Assembly (NCBI GenBank): GCA_903905735.1
Contig: CAIVHU010000001.1
Span: 1 to 40,993 of the forward strand
DNA from: an uncultured beta proteobacterium
GTDB lineage: Bacteria; Pseudomonadota; Gammaproteobacteria; Burkholderiales; Burkholderiaceae_C
Length of the DNA: 40,993 nt
Direction of reading: 5' to 3'
Position 1 is the stretch's first letter; every line of letters starts with the position of its first letter. The position numbers were made by a program, and so were the translations under genes. Under the pieces are notes generated by a model that was not told the DNA's origin, searched no databases, and saw only the letters and a program-made list of their open reading frames with translations. Below are positions 27,820-35,409 of this stretch, piece by piece.

Positions 27820-28131
27820 TCACATGCTGGCAGGCGCGTGTGAATAGCATTTCTTGGGGCAGATTTTCGAGCAGGCGGTGCAGCCAATGCACAGTTCCTG
27901 GTGCGCGATGGTCATGACCTTCTTTTCGTATTCCTCGTCATCATCGTCGTCATCCAGATCGACCGGAATACGCTCGCCGTCTTCGGTGAGGCCGACCAGT
28001 TCCATCACGCCGCGCGGGCAGACCTTGAAACAGCGGCCGCAGCCGATGCACTTCTCGTCGTCGATGGCGGTGACAAAGGTGGGTATCCAGGTTTCACCAC
28101 TGGGCAGGGTGACGCTAAAGGTGTTGCTCAT
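27820..28131 (-). CDS. fdxB: nif-specific ferredoxin III (FdxB), two [4Fe-4S] clusters
   Basis: A 103-residue bacterial-type ferredoxin. CIGCGRCFKVCPRG and CIGCTACSKICPKKC are the two cluster-binding motifs. They are separated by a very acidic loop with six consecutive aspartates (VDLDDDDDDEEYEKK). The start at 28131 (MSNTFSVTLPSGETWIPTFV) agrees with FdxB proteins. It is last in the nifENX unit and would carry electrons for cofactor assembly or to nitrogenase. It lies 26 bases after the DUF683 gene. Confidence 0.9.
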   Translation of the reverse strand: MSNTFSVTLPSGETWIPTFVTAIDDEKCIGCGRCFKVCPRGVMELVGLTEDGERIPVDLDDDDDDEEYEKKVMTIAHQELCIGCTACSKICPKKCYSHAPASM

Positions 28132-28157
28132 GGTTGAATCTCTTTCTTGCGGTGTAC

Positions 28158-28358
28158 TCAAGCCTCTGCCGCCGCCAGGGCTTTGCGTGCGTCCATCAGC
28201 ATGGCGTGGGCTTCATGGCAGCGCTGGGCCACTTGGGGAATCATTTCCCAGTTGGTCGGCAGCTCTTCGGACAGGTCGTGCAGGTCCATCTTGGCCTGGG
28301 TGGCGCGGGCGTTGAGTTTCTTCAGACGCGCCTTGATTTCGTCAATATCCACAGGCAT
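28158..28358 (-). CDS. DUF683 (CCE_0567-type) nif-associated protein
   Basis: A 66-residue helical protein (DEIKARLKKLNARATQAKMD, PTNWEMIPQVAQRCHEAHAM) matching the small CCE_0567 family that accompanies nifX in diazotrophs. Family members form helical hairpins, and metal binding has been proposed. The single histidine/cysteine cluster RCHEAH at about 46-51 could be the site. It begins 2 bases after the preceding gene, so it is translationally linked to the nifX unit. Function is unknown. Confidence 0.85.
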   Translation of the reverse strand: MPVDIDEIKARLKKLNARATQAKMDLHDLSEELPTNWEMIPQVAQRCHEAHAMLMDARKALAAAEA

Positions 28359-28360
28359 GG

Positions 28361-28855
28361 TCAGGCTCCGTATTGGGCAACTTCAGGGTAGGTGCGGATC
28401 ATGGTGACCGCCTCGTTCAGGAACTTGGTGCCAGCCTCTGCCAGTTTGGCCAGCGAGGTAAAACCAAAACGGTGCACGTCACGCAACTGTTTGTTGACCA
28501 CCACCAGGCGGCCTGCCAGCAACACCATGCGGCCAAAACCTTCATGGCTCATCTTCATCATGGGCGAGACCATCTGGCCGGTTTCACGCTCGATGGCGAC
28601 TGCGATGGCGTTGTAGAACAGCTCCAGATGCCACAGCGTCTCGGGGTCCGGGTCGCCCAGAATGGGCAAGGCGCGGCGTTCCTCCAAGGTGTGGATATAG
28701 GGTTTGAGCAGCTGCAGGTCGGTCTTGTTGTCCCAGGTGCCGTTCATGTCCTGCGCGCGCAGTTGCTTGATGAGCTGCTGCACAAAAGGGGCAGCCAGAT
28801 AGTCTTCGTCGCTGACAGCGGTGGGCAATACGTCCAGAGTGGCTTGTTCGCTCAT
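28361..28855 (-). CDS. NifX-associated nitrogen fixation protein (DUF269)
   Basis: A 164-residue protein of the DUF269 family, found almost only beside nifX. It contains [19 protein letters not shown], then a helical middle ([38 protein letters not shown]) typical of the family (motif part [14 protein letters not shown]). It is thought to help FeMo-cofactor assembly; its biochemical role is not settled. The start overlaps nifX by 4 bases. Confidence 0.88.
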   Translation of the reverse strand: MSEQATLDVLPTAVSDEDYLAAPFVQQLIKQLRAQDMNGTWDNKTDLQLLKPYIHTLEERRALPILGDPDPETLWHLELFYNAIAVAIERETGQMVSPMMKMSHEGFGRMVLLAGRLVVVNKQLRDVHRFGFTSLAKLAEAGTKFLNEAVTMIRTYPEVAQYGA

Positions 28856-29262
28856 GGTGTCACCGTGTCGTCTTCAAAGTCAAAAGTCCGCACACCATCT
28901 TTGGCCAGCGCCTTGCGCAGCCAGGGTGGCGGTGTGCCTTGCAGCACGACTTGCAATTTGTCCAGAATGCTGGCGATCGATTCGGGCTGTGGCACCTTGA
29001 TGGGATGGATCTTCATGGCCACCACACGTGCGGCTGCCGAGCCCCCGATAGCTGCCACATAGACGATGGCGCAATCCTGGATGGCTTCCAGCTTGGGTGT
29101 CAGTTTGTCTTCATCACCATCTTCTTCAAGCTGGCCGCCGAACTCAAAGCCACCGACAAAGTGATGCCCTTCGGGGGACACCTCATACACAACAATGCTG
29201 GGAGCCCAGCCAAAGTGCGCATCCACGCGTTCTTTGTCCTGGGTGGTGAAGGCGATTTTCAT
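28852..29262 (-). CDS. nifX: FeMo-cofactor carrier NifX
   Basis: A 136-residue protein of the NifX/NafY-type dinitrogenase iron-molybdenum cofactor-binding family, carrying NifB-co or VK-cluster between NifB and Nif[22 protein letters not shown] is the expected N-terminus and fixes the start at 29262, with AGGAGTG just upstream. A later [17 protein letters not shown] segment is conserved. It follows nifN by 19 bases and overlaps the DUF269 gene, in a single operon. Confidence 0.9.
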   Translation of the reverse strand: MKIAFTTQDKERVDAHFGWAPSIVVYEVSPEGHHFVGGFEFGGQLEEDGDEDKLTPKLEAIQDCAIVYVAAIGGSAAARVVAMKIHPIKVPQPESIASILDKLQVVLQGTPPPWLRKALAKDGVRTFDFEDDTVTP

Positions 29263-29281
29263 AAGACACTCCTGTGGTGGG

Positions 29282-30694
29282 TCAGGCGCTGGCATCTGCC
29301 AGGCTGGGTTGGGTGGGAGAGGAAGCGGAAAACTCAGGCGTGGCGGTGACGGTGGACGCGGCACGCAAGGCTTCGGGGCATAGTGGCCAGTCATCGGCGT
29401 GGTGGTGCTTGATCTGGTCGATCATCAGGTTGGCCACTTCAAACACCAGCGCCATGGTGCCGCGGTAGCCCACCTGGCAGCGGTGTGCGTTGCCCACCCG
29501 GTCAAACACCGGGAAGCCGATGCGCATCAAGGGTTTGGCCAGCCGCTCTGAGGCCTGGCGGCCATGGGAATGGGTCACCAGCAGGTCGCAGTCTGCGGCA
29601 CCACGCTCCAGGTCTTCCAGGTCACCCAGAACCACGGTCTCGGCCGGCAACAACGCATGCGAGGCCGACTTGGTGGTGCTGACGCAGCAGCGCAATTCGG
29701 CACCCATCTCATGCAACAGACTACCCACGGCCAGCAGCAAGTCGGGCTCGGCGGCAATCGCCACCTTGATGCCACCGGTGTAGAAATGGCCGTCCAGCAT
29801 GGCGTCGAGCAACTGGCTGCGCTGGCGGCGGTATTTGGCGGGCACCGGCTTGCCCGAAAGCTGCGCCAGCCGCTGCAAAAAGCGGTCGTTGACTTCAAGT
29901 CCGGTCAGCCGGTCAAACACCTCCAGCGGCGTGCCTGCAATCTCTTGCAATGCCAACGCCGCATCACGGGTTTGTTCACCCACACCCAGCGTCAGCGCCG
30001 AGGCACCTGCTGCGCGAATTTGCTCCAGCGTGGTGCCGCCCAAGGTGGTGCCACGCCAGTCTGGCGGGATGTGGCCATCAAGCGAGCCGGAAATGTCCGG
30101 CAGCACGATGACCGACAGGCCAAAGGCTTCCATGATTTCGCGCAGTTCCACAATGTCGCCGGGCGACAAATGGCTGCCCGGCAGCAGCGTCACCTGATCT
30201 GCCTTGACCGGCAGCGGCTTGACCAGTGTGCGCACGATGGCGGTCACCGCGTTGCGGTAGCCGTCCTCAAAACCACCCACGTAGTCTGGCGTGGAGGCAT
30301 AGACGATCTCGGTGTCATCGAGCTCGGGCTTGCGTTTGCGCACGGTCACGATGTAGCCGTCCACATCGTCGCCCTTGGTTTCGGTCAGGCCGGTGGAGCA
30401 GATGGCAATGATTTTGGGGGCGGCGCGTTTGCGGATGTTGAGCAAGGCTGCCTCAATGTTGTCGTAACCGCCCAGAATGGAGGTGACCTCGTTCATGGCC
30501 GTGGTCTGCAACGGAATGGCTTCCTTGAAGTGGCGCACCAGCAGCACCAGTCCGAACGAGGTGCAGCCTTGCGAGCCGTGCATCACCGGCATGCAGGCAT
30601 CCAGCCCCAGAAAGGCCAGGCTGGCACCCAGCGGCTGGCTCATCTTGAGCGGGTTCACCGCACAGGCTTTTTTGGATTCAACAACGATAGCCAT
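29282..30694 (-). CDS. nifN: Nitrogenase cofactor scaffold subunit NifN
   Basis: A 470-residue homologue of NifK that forms the NifEN scaffold where the FeMo-cofactor precursor matures. CAVNPLKMSQPLGASLAFLG and MPVMHGSQGCTSFGLVLLVRHFKE at the N-terminus are diagnostic, with GYDNIEAALLNI and ICSTGLTETKGDD following. Fewer P-cluster cysteines than NifK are seen, as is normal. It follows nifE by 26 bases. Its last 15 residues are Ser/Pro rich. Confidence 0.94.
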   Translation of the reverse strand: MAIVVESKKACAVNPLKMSQPLGASLAFLGLDACMPVMHGSQGCTSFGLVLLVRHFKEAIPLQTTAMNEVTSILGGYDNIEAALLNIRKRAAPKIIAICSTGLTETKGDDVDGYIVTVRKRKPELDDTEIVYASTPDYVGGFEDGYRNAVTAIVRTLVKPLPVKADQVTLLPGSHLSPGDIVELREIMEAFGLSVIVLPDISGSLDGHIPPDWRGTTLGGTTLEQIRAAGASALTLGVGEQTRDAALALQEIAGTPLEVFDRLTGLEVNDRFLQRLAQLSGKPVPAKYRRQRSQLLDAMLDGHFYTGGIKVAIAAEPDLLLAVGSLLHEMGAELRCCVSTTKSASHALLPAETVVLGDLEDLERGAADCDLLVTHSHGRQASERLAKPLMRIGFPVFDRVGNAHRCQVGYRGTMALVFEVANLMIDQIKHHHADDWPLCPEALRAASTVTATPEFSASSPTQPSLADASA

Positions 30695-30720
30695 GGATGT
30701 GTTCTCGCAACAGGGGGTAT

Positions 30721-32211
30721 TCAGGCAGAGATGTCGCCAGGCTCCAAGCCCATCGACTTGGCGGCCACATCGGTCAGGACGTGGATGGGGTCAGCCACCG
30801 CCGCCAGTGCGCCCAGCGTTTCACCGTCGTCGCCCCAGGGCGCCGGAATGCGCACCTGCTGCCAAACCGGGTTGGACAGAGCCCGGTCAATCTGGCGCAC
30901 CAGTTCCACCACGCCCTCATAGCCCGCATAGGCGTGGTAACGCTCCTGGTTGATGTCCAGCCAGGGCATGCGTGCCTTGAGCGCCACAAACTGGCTGCGC
31001 CCGCCTGAGAGCATGATGTCGGCCCGCGCATCACGCAACAGGTTGTACATCTCGCGCGGCGTCATGTTGTCGATCATGTGGGCATCGTCACCCATGATTT
31101 CCTTGATCTTTTCCTTGTCCTCCTTGGTGGATTTTTTGACGCTGGTGCCCACAATCACCAGCCCGGCCTCTTGCAGCGCCGCCACCACTGACCAGGATTT
31201 GACGCCGCCGGTGATCAGCAGCACCCGCTTGCCGGTGAGGCGCTGTTTGAACGGCGCGATGCGCTGGTAGGCGCGGGCTTCTTCGACCGCAATCAGTTGC
31301 TCGGTGCGCGCCAGCAGATCATCCGGTGCGCCTTGCTGCACCAGCAGTGTGGCGATCTGGCGCAGCGTGTCGCTCATGTCACCAATGCCGTAGAACGAGC
31401 CTTCAAAATACGGAATGCCCCAGCGCTGCTGCATTTTGGTGGCGACGTTGATCATCGACTTGGAGCACACCATCATGTTCACCTTGGCGCGGTGTGCGCT
31501 GGCGATCTCGTTGTAACGCCCGTCGCCCGCGATGCAGGACAGGATGCGGATACCCAGTGCGTCCAGCAGCGGCTTGACCTGCCACAGCTCGCCCACCAGG
31601 TTGTAGTCGCCGATGATGTTGATGTCGTACGGTGTGGTGAATTCGGGCTCCACGGTGCCGATCACATAGTCCAGCAGTGCTTCGGCCCCGAGCTTGTTGC
31701 CCAGGTTCTTGATACCGGCAAAACCGGGCGCGTTGACCGGGATGACGGGTTTGCCAAACTTCTCTGAAGCGCGTTGGCACACCGCCTCAATGTCGTCACC
31801 CACCAGCGCGGGCACGCAGGTCTGGTATACAAACACCGCAGGTGGGTCGTACTTTTCAATGATTTCGCGGATCGACTTGAACAGGCGCTTCTCGCCGCCG
31901 TAAATCACGTCGAGCTCATTGGTGTCGGTGGTGAAGCCGGTGCGGTAAATCTGCGGGCCGCTGGATGCGCTGTGCCGGTTATCCCAGGAGTTTCCCGCGC
32001 AGGCGATCGGCCCATGGACCAGATGCGCCACATCGGCGATGGGTTGCAAGGCGATCATGGCCCCGTCAAACGCGCAACCACCGGCAGCGGCGCCGGGCGC
32101 AAGCTGCTTGCCGCAACCTTTCTTGCGCTCTTTTTCGCTTTTACCCTGGTTCTTGTCGCAACCAGGTTCTTCGAACACGTCGGCAATCTTGGCCTTGAGC
32201 GCGATTGACAT
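30721..32211 (-). CDS. nifE: Nitrogenase cofactor scaffold subunit NifE
   Basis: A 496-residue NifD homologue, partner of NifN in FeMo-cofactor assembly. The start at 32211 gives MSIALKAKIADVFEEPGCD, and the upstream in-frame extension covers the sigma-54 promoter. A lysine-rich segment KSEKERKKGCGKQL precedes GCAFDGAMIALQPIADVAHL and HGPIACAGNSWDNR. NMTPREMYNLLRDARADIML and the C-terminal AYAGYEGVVELVRQID are conserved. It is the first gene of the nifE-N-X-DUF269-DUF683-fdxB operon. Confidence 0.95.
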   Translation of the reverse strand: MSIALKAKIADVFEEPGCDKNQGKSEKERKKGCGKQLAPGAAAGGCAFDGAMIALQPIADVAHLVHGPIACAGNSWDNRHSASSGPQIYRTGFTTDTNELDVIYGGEKRLFKSIREIIEKYDPPAVFVYQTCVPALVGDDIEAVCQRASEKFGKPVIPVNAPGFAGIKNLGNKLGAEALLDYVIGTVEPEFTTPYDINIIGDYNLVGELWQVKPLLDALGIRILSCIAGDGRYNEIASAHRAKVNMMVCSKSMINVATKMQQRWGIPYFEGSFYGIGDMSDTLRQIATLLVQQGAPDDLLARTEQLIAVEEARAYQRIAPFKQRLTGKRVLLITGGVKSWSVVAALQEAGLVIVGTSVKKSTKEDKEKIKEIMGDDAHMIDNMTPREMYNLLRDARADIMLSGGRSQFVALKARMPWLDINQERYHAYAGYEGVVELVRQIDRALSNPVWQQVRIPAPWGDDGETLGALAAVADPIHVLTDVAAKSMGLEPGDISA

Positions 32212-32245
32212 GGAAGACTCCAGATGGGTTAGATGGTCTTCACAT

Positions 32246-32261
32246 TGCATTTTTGATGCCA
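32246..32261 (-). promoter_or_regulatory. Sigma-54 promoter of nifE
   Basis: On the minus strand TGGCATCAAAAATGCA has GG and GC exactly ten bases apart, as in the -24/-12 consensus. The predicted start of transcription is about 25 bases before the nifE ATG. An imperfect NifA site lies upstream (TGA-N10-ACA, 32331-32346). Confidence 0.72.
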
Positions 32262-32330
32262 GGCAAAATCGCTCTTTGTGTGCCGGTTTGGTCGGCAATG
32301 GCCGTTCTGCAGGGCGAGGTTTGACCGGTT

Positions 32331-32346
32331 TGAAGGAATTGCGACA
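32331..32346. promoter_or_regulatory. Imperfect NifA upstream activator site for nifE
   Basis: TGA at 32331-32333 and ACA at 32344-32346 are separated by ten bases, one mismatch from TGT-N10-ACA. It lies about 70 bases upstream of the nifE sigma-54 promoter. It is also upstream of the GGDEF/EAL gene on the other strand. Tentative. Confidence 0.4.
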
Positions 32347-32521
32347 AAACATGGATGGCAAAGAGCAGATCGACAAGCCGTACAGTCTGGCCGCATGGCC
32401 GCCATAGAATCCCGGACAAAAGACTCATTCAATAGCGTTGGAGATTTCAAGATGCGACAGACCACAGAAGTCAGCGCCCCGACCGGGGTGGACCGCGCAG
32501 CGTCTTGATGGCCGTTCCGCC

Positions 32522-34876
32522 ATGACCGCCCCCGGCCTGAACCATCCTGTGTCCGAGAGAAAAACCAGTGCTGATGCGGTCTGGCGCATTGTGCTGGCGT
32601 ATGCCGGGTTCGCCAGCCTGTGGATACTGCTATCCGACAAATTGGTGGCTAGCCTGTTCAATGACCCGGCCACCATGACCCGGGTCAGCATGATCAAGGG
32701 CGGGCTGTTTGTTGCGGTGACCTCGCTGTTTCTGTTCAGTCTTATCCGGCGCTTGGTCAATGGTCTGAACCAGTCCCTGGACGCTGTCAATCAGCGTGAA
32801 ATCGAGCTAAGCGAGAGTGAAAGCCGCCTCCAGGCTACGCTGGATGCCCTGCCGGATCTGCTGTTTGAGGTGAGTCAGAGCGGCCACATCTACCGCTACC
32901 ACTCCAATCGCAACGATTTGCTGGCGGCACCGCCCGAGGTGTTTATGGGCAAGGTGTTTTCCGATGTGCTGCCACCGGAGGTCTCGGAGGTCTGTTTTGC
33001 GGCCATCCAGGAAGCGGCCGACCACGGGTTTTCAAGCGGCAGGATATATGCCCTGCAACTGCCGCAGGGGGAACGCTGGTTTGAGCTGTCGGTGTCACCC
33101 ATGCGCACTGGTACTGAGTCCGAACGGCACTTCATCTTTATTGCGCGTGACATCACGCTGCGCAAGAGTGCCGACGAAAAGCTCCAACTCGCTGGACGCG
33201 TTTTCAATCATGCCCGAGAGGGCATCATGGTCACCAGTGCCAGCGGGGTCATCGTGGATGTCAATGAGGCATTCACCCGCATCACGGGTTACGCACGCGA
33301 CGAAGCGATTGGTCAGAAGCCCAGCATCCTGAGTTCTGGCCGGCAAGGAAAGGATTTCTACGTCGGTTTGTGGCGTGAACTGTTGGCACTTGGCTACTGG
33401 AGTGGCGAAATCTGGAACCGCCGCAAGAACGGCGAGGTTTTCGCGGAACTGATGACCATCAGCGCCATTCGCGACAGTCAGGGCGACACCGTTCAGTATG
33501 TTGCCCTGCTGTCCGACATCACCGAGATCAAGGAGCACCAGAGCGAACTGGAGCGCATTGCCCATTTTGATGCGCTGACCAACCTGCCCAACCGCATATT
33601 TCTGACGGACCGGCTGCAGCAGGCCATGAACCAGACACCGCGCAGCGGCCAGCATTTGGCCGTGGCGTATCTGGACCTGGATTCTTTCAAGTCTGTCAAT
33701 GACACCTATGGTCACGAGGTGGGTGACTTGTTGCTGATTGCCCTGGCGCGGCGCATGAAGGAAACCCTGCGTGAAGGCGACTCGCTGGCGCGCATGGGTG
33801 GTGATGAGTTTGTGGCTGTGCTGATTGATCTGGACAGTGTGTCGGTCAGTTTGCCCATGCTGACGCGTTTGCTGGGGGCGGCCTCGCAGCCGGTGCAGTT
33901 GGGTGATCTCACCCTGGAGGTGTCAGCCAGCCTGGGAGTGACGTTTTACCCGCAGCTGCAGGCTCTGGACGCGGACCAGCTTTTGCGCCAGGCTGATCAG
34001 GCCATGTACCAGGCCAAACTGGCTGGCAAGAACCGTTATCACATCTTTGATGCGGAACAGGACAGCAGCATCCGGGGTCACCACGAGAGTCTGGCGGGCA
34101 TCGGGCAGGCGCTGGATCAGGGTCAATTCGTTCTGTACTACCAGCCCAAGGTGAACATGCGTACCGGTCGGGTGATTGGTGCCGAGGCATTGATCCGCTG
34201 GCAGCACCCTGTCAAAGGCTTGCTGGCACCTGCTGCTTTTTTGCCGGTGGTCGAAGACCATCCGCTGTCTGTGGCCATGGGTGAGTGGGTGATGGAGACC
34301 GCGCTCAGCCAGATCGAGGACTGGCGCAGCGCCGGGCTCGACCTGGCCGTGAGTGTGAATGTCGGCGCACGCCAGTTGCAACAAACCGACTTTGTGACGC
34401 GACTCAAGGCGATTCTGGCAGCCCACCCGAAGGTCAACCCGTCCTGCCTGGAGCTGGAAATCCTGGAGACTAGCGCGCTCAACGACATGGCGCAGGTGTC
34501 CAGGGTGATTGAGGACTGCGCGCAGATCGGCGTCCATTTTGCGCTGGATGACTTTGGCACCGGGTATTCGTCGCTGACTTATCTGAAACGACTGCGGGTG
34601 ACGCAACTCAAGATCGACCAGAGTTTTGTGCGTGACATGCTTGGCGACCCGGACGACCTGGCCATTTTGCAAGGCGTGATCGGGCTGGCCGGAGCCTTCA
34701 AGCGTGAGGTGATTGCCGAAGGCGTGGAGACGGTGGCGCATGGCACCGCGCTGCTGCAGCTCGGCTGCGATTTGGCACAGGGCTACGGCATTGCCCGGCC
34801 CATGCCCGCAGCCGCCATGCCTGTCTGGGCAGCTGCCTGGCGGCCAGATCCCGACTGGAGCTTGCCTGCGCCGTAA
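32522..34876 (+). CDS. Membrane GGDEF/EAL c-di-GMP protein with two PAS domains
   Basis: A 784-residue protein. Two transmembrane helices (about residues 21-38 and 58-76) enclose a very short outside loop. Two PAS-like domains follow (about 100-215 and 225-345). The GGDEF domain (about 350-510) has an intact MGGDEF and an inhibitory I-site REGD five residues before it. The EAL domain (about 525-770) has EALIRW, DDFGTGYSS and EGVET. Both enzyme halves look competent, so it could make or break c-di-GMP. ATG at 32522 is chosen; a TTG at 32438 would add 28 unlikely residues. It is transcribed against the flanking nif genes, starting from the nifE upstream region. Confidence 0.88.
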   Translation: MTAPGLNHPVSERKTSADAVWRIVLAYAGFASLWILLSDKLVASLFNDPATMTRVSMIKGGLFVAVTSLFLFSLIRRLVNGLNQSLDAVNQREIELSESESRLQATLDALPDLLFEVSQSGHIYRYHSNRNDLLAAPPEVFMGKVFSDVLPPEVSEVCFAAIQEAADHGFSSGRIYALQLPQGERWFELSVSPMRTGTESERHFIFIARDITLRKSADEKLQLAGRVFNHAREGIMVTSASGVIVDVNEAFTRITGYARDEAIGQKPSILSSGRQGKDFYVGLWRELLALGYWSGEIWNRRKNGEVFAELMTISAIRDSQGDTVQYVALLSDITEIKEHQSELERIAHFDALTNLPNRIFLTDRLQQAMNQTPRSGQHLAVAYLDLDSFKSVNDTYGHEVGDLLLIALARRMKETLREGDSLARMGGDEFVAVLIDLDSVSVSLPMLTRLLGAASQPVQLGDLTLEVSASLGVTFYPQLQALDADQLLRQADQAMYQAKLAGKNRYHIFDAEQDSSIRGHHESLAGIGQALDQGQFVLYYQPKVNMRTGRVIGAEALIRWQHPVKGLLAPAAFLPVVEDHPLSVAMGEWVMETALSQIEDWRSAGLDLAVSVNVGARQLQQTDFVTRLKAILAAHPKVNPSCLELEILETSALNDMAQVSRVIEDCAQIGVHFALDDFGTGYSSLTYLKRLRVTQLKIDQSFVRDMLGDPDDLAILQGVIGLAGAFKREVIAEGVETVAHGTALLQLGCDLAQGYGIARPMPAAAMPVWAAAWRPDPDWSLPAP

Positions 34877-34882
34877 CGTCAA

Positions 34883-34915
34883 CAGGCCGGTCTGTTTACC
34901 AGATCGGCCTGCTAA
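34883..34915. terminator. Inverted repeat after the GGDEF/EAL gene
   Basis: CAGGCCGGTCTG (34883-34894) pairs with CAGATCGGCCTG (34900-34911) around a five-base loop, with one weak pair. The downstream T run is poor, so it may be factor-dependent or protect the transcript end. It lies between the convergent GGDEF/EAL and FeSII-like genes. Confidence 0.6.
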
Positions 34916-34928
34916 ATACTACAATAAT

Positions 34929-34966
34929 AGTAGCTGCTAGCGCTTGTGTTGAAAGGGCTAGAGGCC
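34929..34966 (+). repeat. 38-bp dispersed repeat, copy after the GGDEF/EAL gene
   Basis: This copy is close to the consensus: TGCTAGCGC (34935-34943), TTGTGTTGA, AAGGGCTAG (34953-34961), AGGCC. It is preceded by an AT-rich CTACAATAATAG. It lies in the convergent gap before the FeSII-like gene. Confidence 0.75.
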
Positions 34967-34983
34967 AAAAAAGCTTGTAAGTT

Positions 34984-35331
34984 TCAGAACTTGACCAAAA
35001 TATCCTCGTCGCGCACCACCATCTGGCAGGCCAGCCGCCAGGGCGGTGGCAGGTCTTTGGTTTCGGCATCGGCGATTTGCTGGGCCGTGATCTTGCCAGC
35101 CAGCTTCAGCACCAGCTTTTCCTTCTCGGTCATTGCCACGCCAATCGGCGTTTTGCCGGAGAGGACCGACACCTGCACCTGGCAGGAGCCGCACTCGCCG
35201 TTTTCGCACTCAGATTGCAGCGGCACGGCGTTGGCCTTGGCAACAGCGAGCAGCGTCTTGGTGTCACCCGCCACGGCGTAGACCGTCAGGTCCTTCTTCA
35301 TGCGGGGAGAGCTAAAAGTTACATTGGCCAT
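34984..35331 (-). CDS. [2Fe-2S] ferredoxin resembling FeSII (Shethna protein II)
   Basis: A 115-residue ferredoxin in which ECENGECGSC supplies Cys42, Cys47 and Cys50. The last ligand is Cys102 in RLACQ, separated by an unusually long 51-residue insert. The whole sequence resembles the Azotobacter vinelandii FeSII protein as I remember it (N-terminal FSSP and M, VAG..TLL.VA, MT.KE, DLPP..RLACQ..V.DED.LV.F). FeSII binds both nitrogenase proteins under oxygen stress and locks them in a protected, inactive complex. The start at 35331 follows nifK by 78 bases and is probably in the same transcript. Start choice rests on MANVTFSSP. Confidence 0.85.
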   Translation of the reverse strand: MANVTFSSPRMKKDLTVYAVAGDTKTLLAVAKANAVPLQSECENGECGSCQVQVSVLSGKTPIGVAMTEKEKLVLKLAGKITAQQIADAETKDLPPPWRLACQMVVRDEDILVKF

Positions 35332-35356
35332 GATGAATTCGAATAGTTTGAAAATT

Positions 35357-35394
35357 AATAGCACAAAGACAAGGCCAGATAAGGGCTGGAGCCC
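35357..35394 (+). repeat. Degenerate repeat copy between nifK and the FeSII-like gene
   Basis: AATAGC (35357-35362), then nine and nine diverged bases, AAGGGCTGG (35381-35389) and AGCCC keep the 38-bp spacing. AAGGGC/GCCCTT around four bases can form a small hairpin in the nifHDK transcript. Confidence 0.5.
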
Positions 35395-35409
35395 TTTCCG
35401 GCTATGCAT

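Noticed and set aside
29564..30922. Open frame of 452 codons on the plus strand opposite nifN and the end of nifE
   Set aside because: It is rich in His, Gln and Arg, typical of antisense reading of a GC-rich gene, and crosses the nifN-nifE gap.
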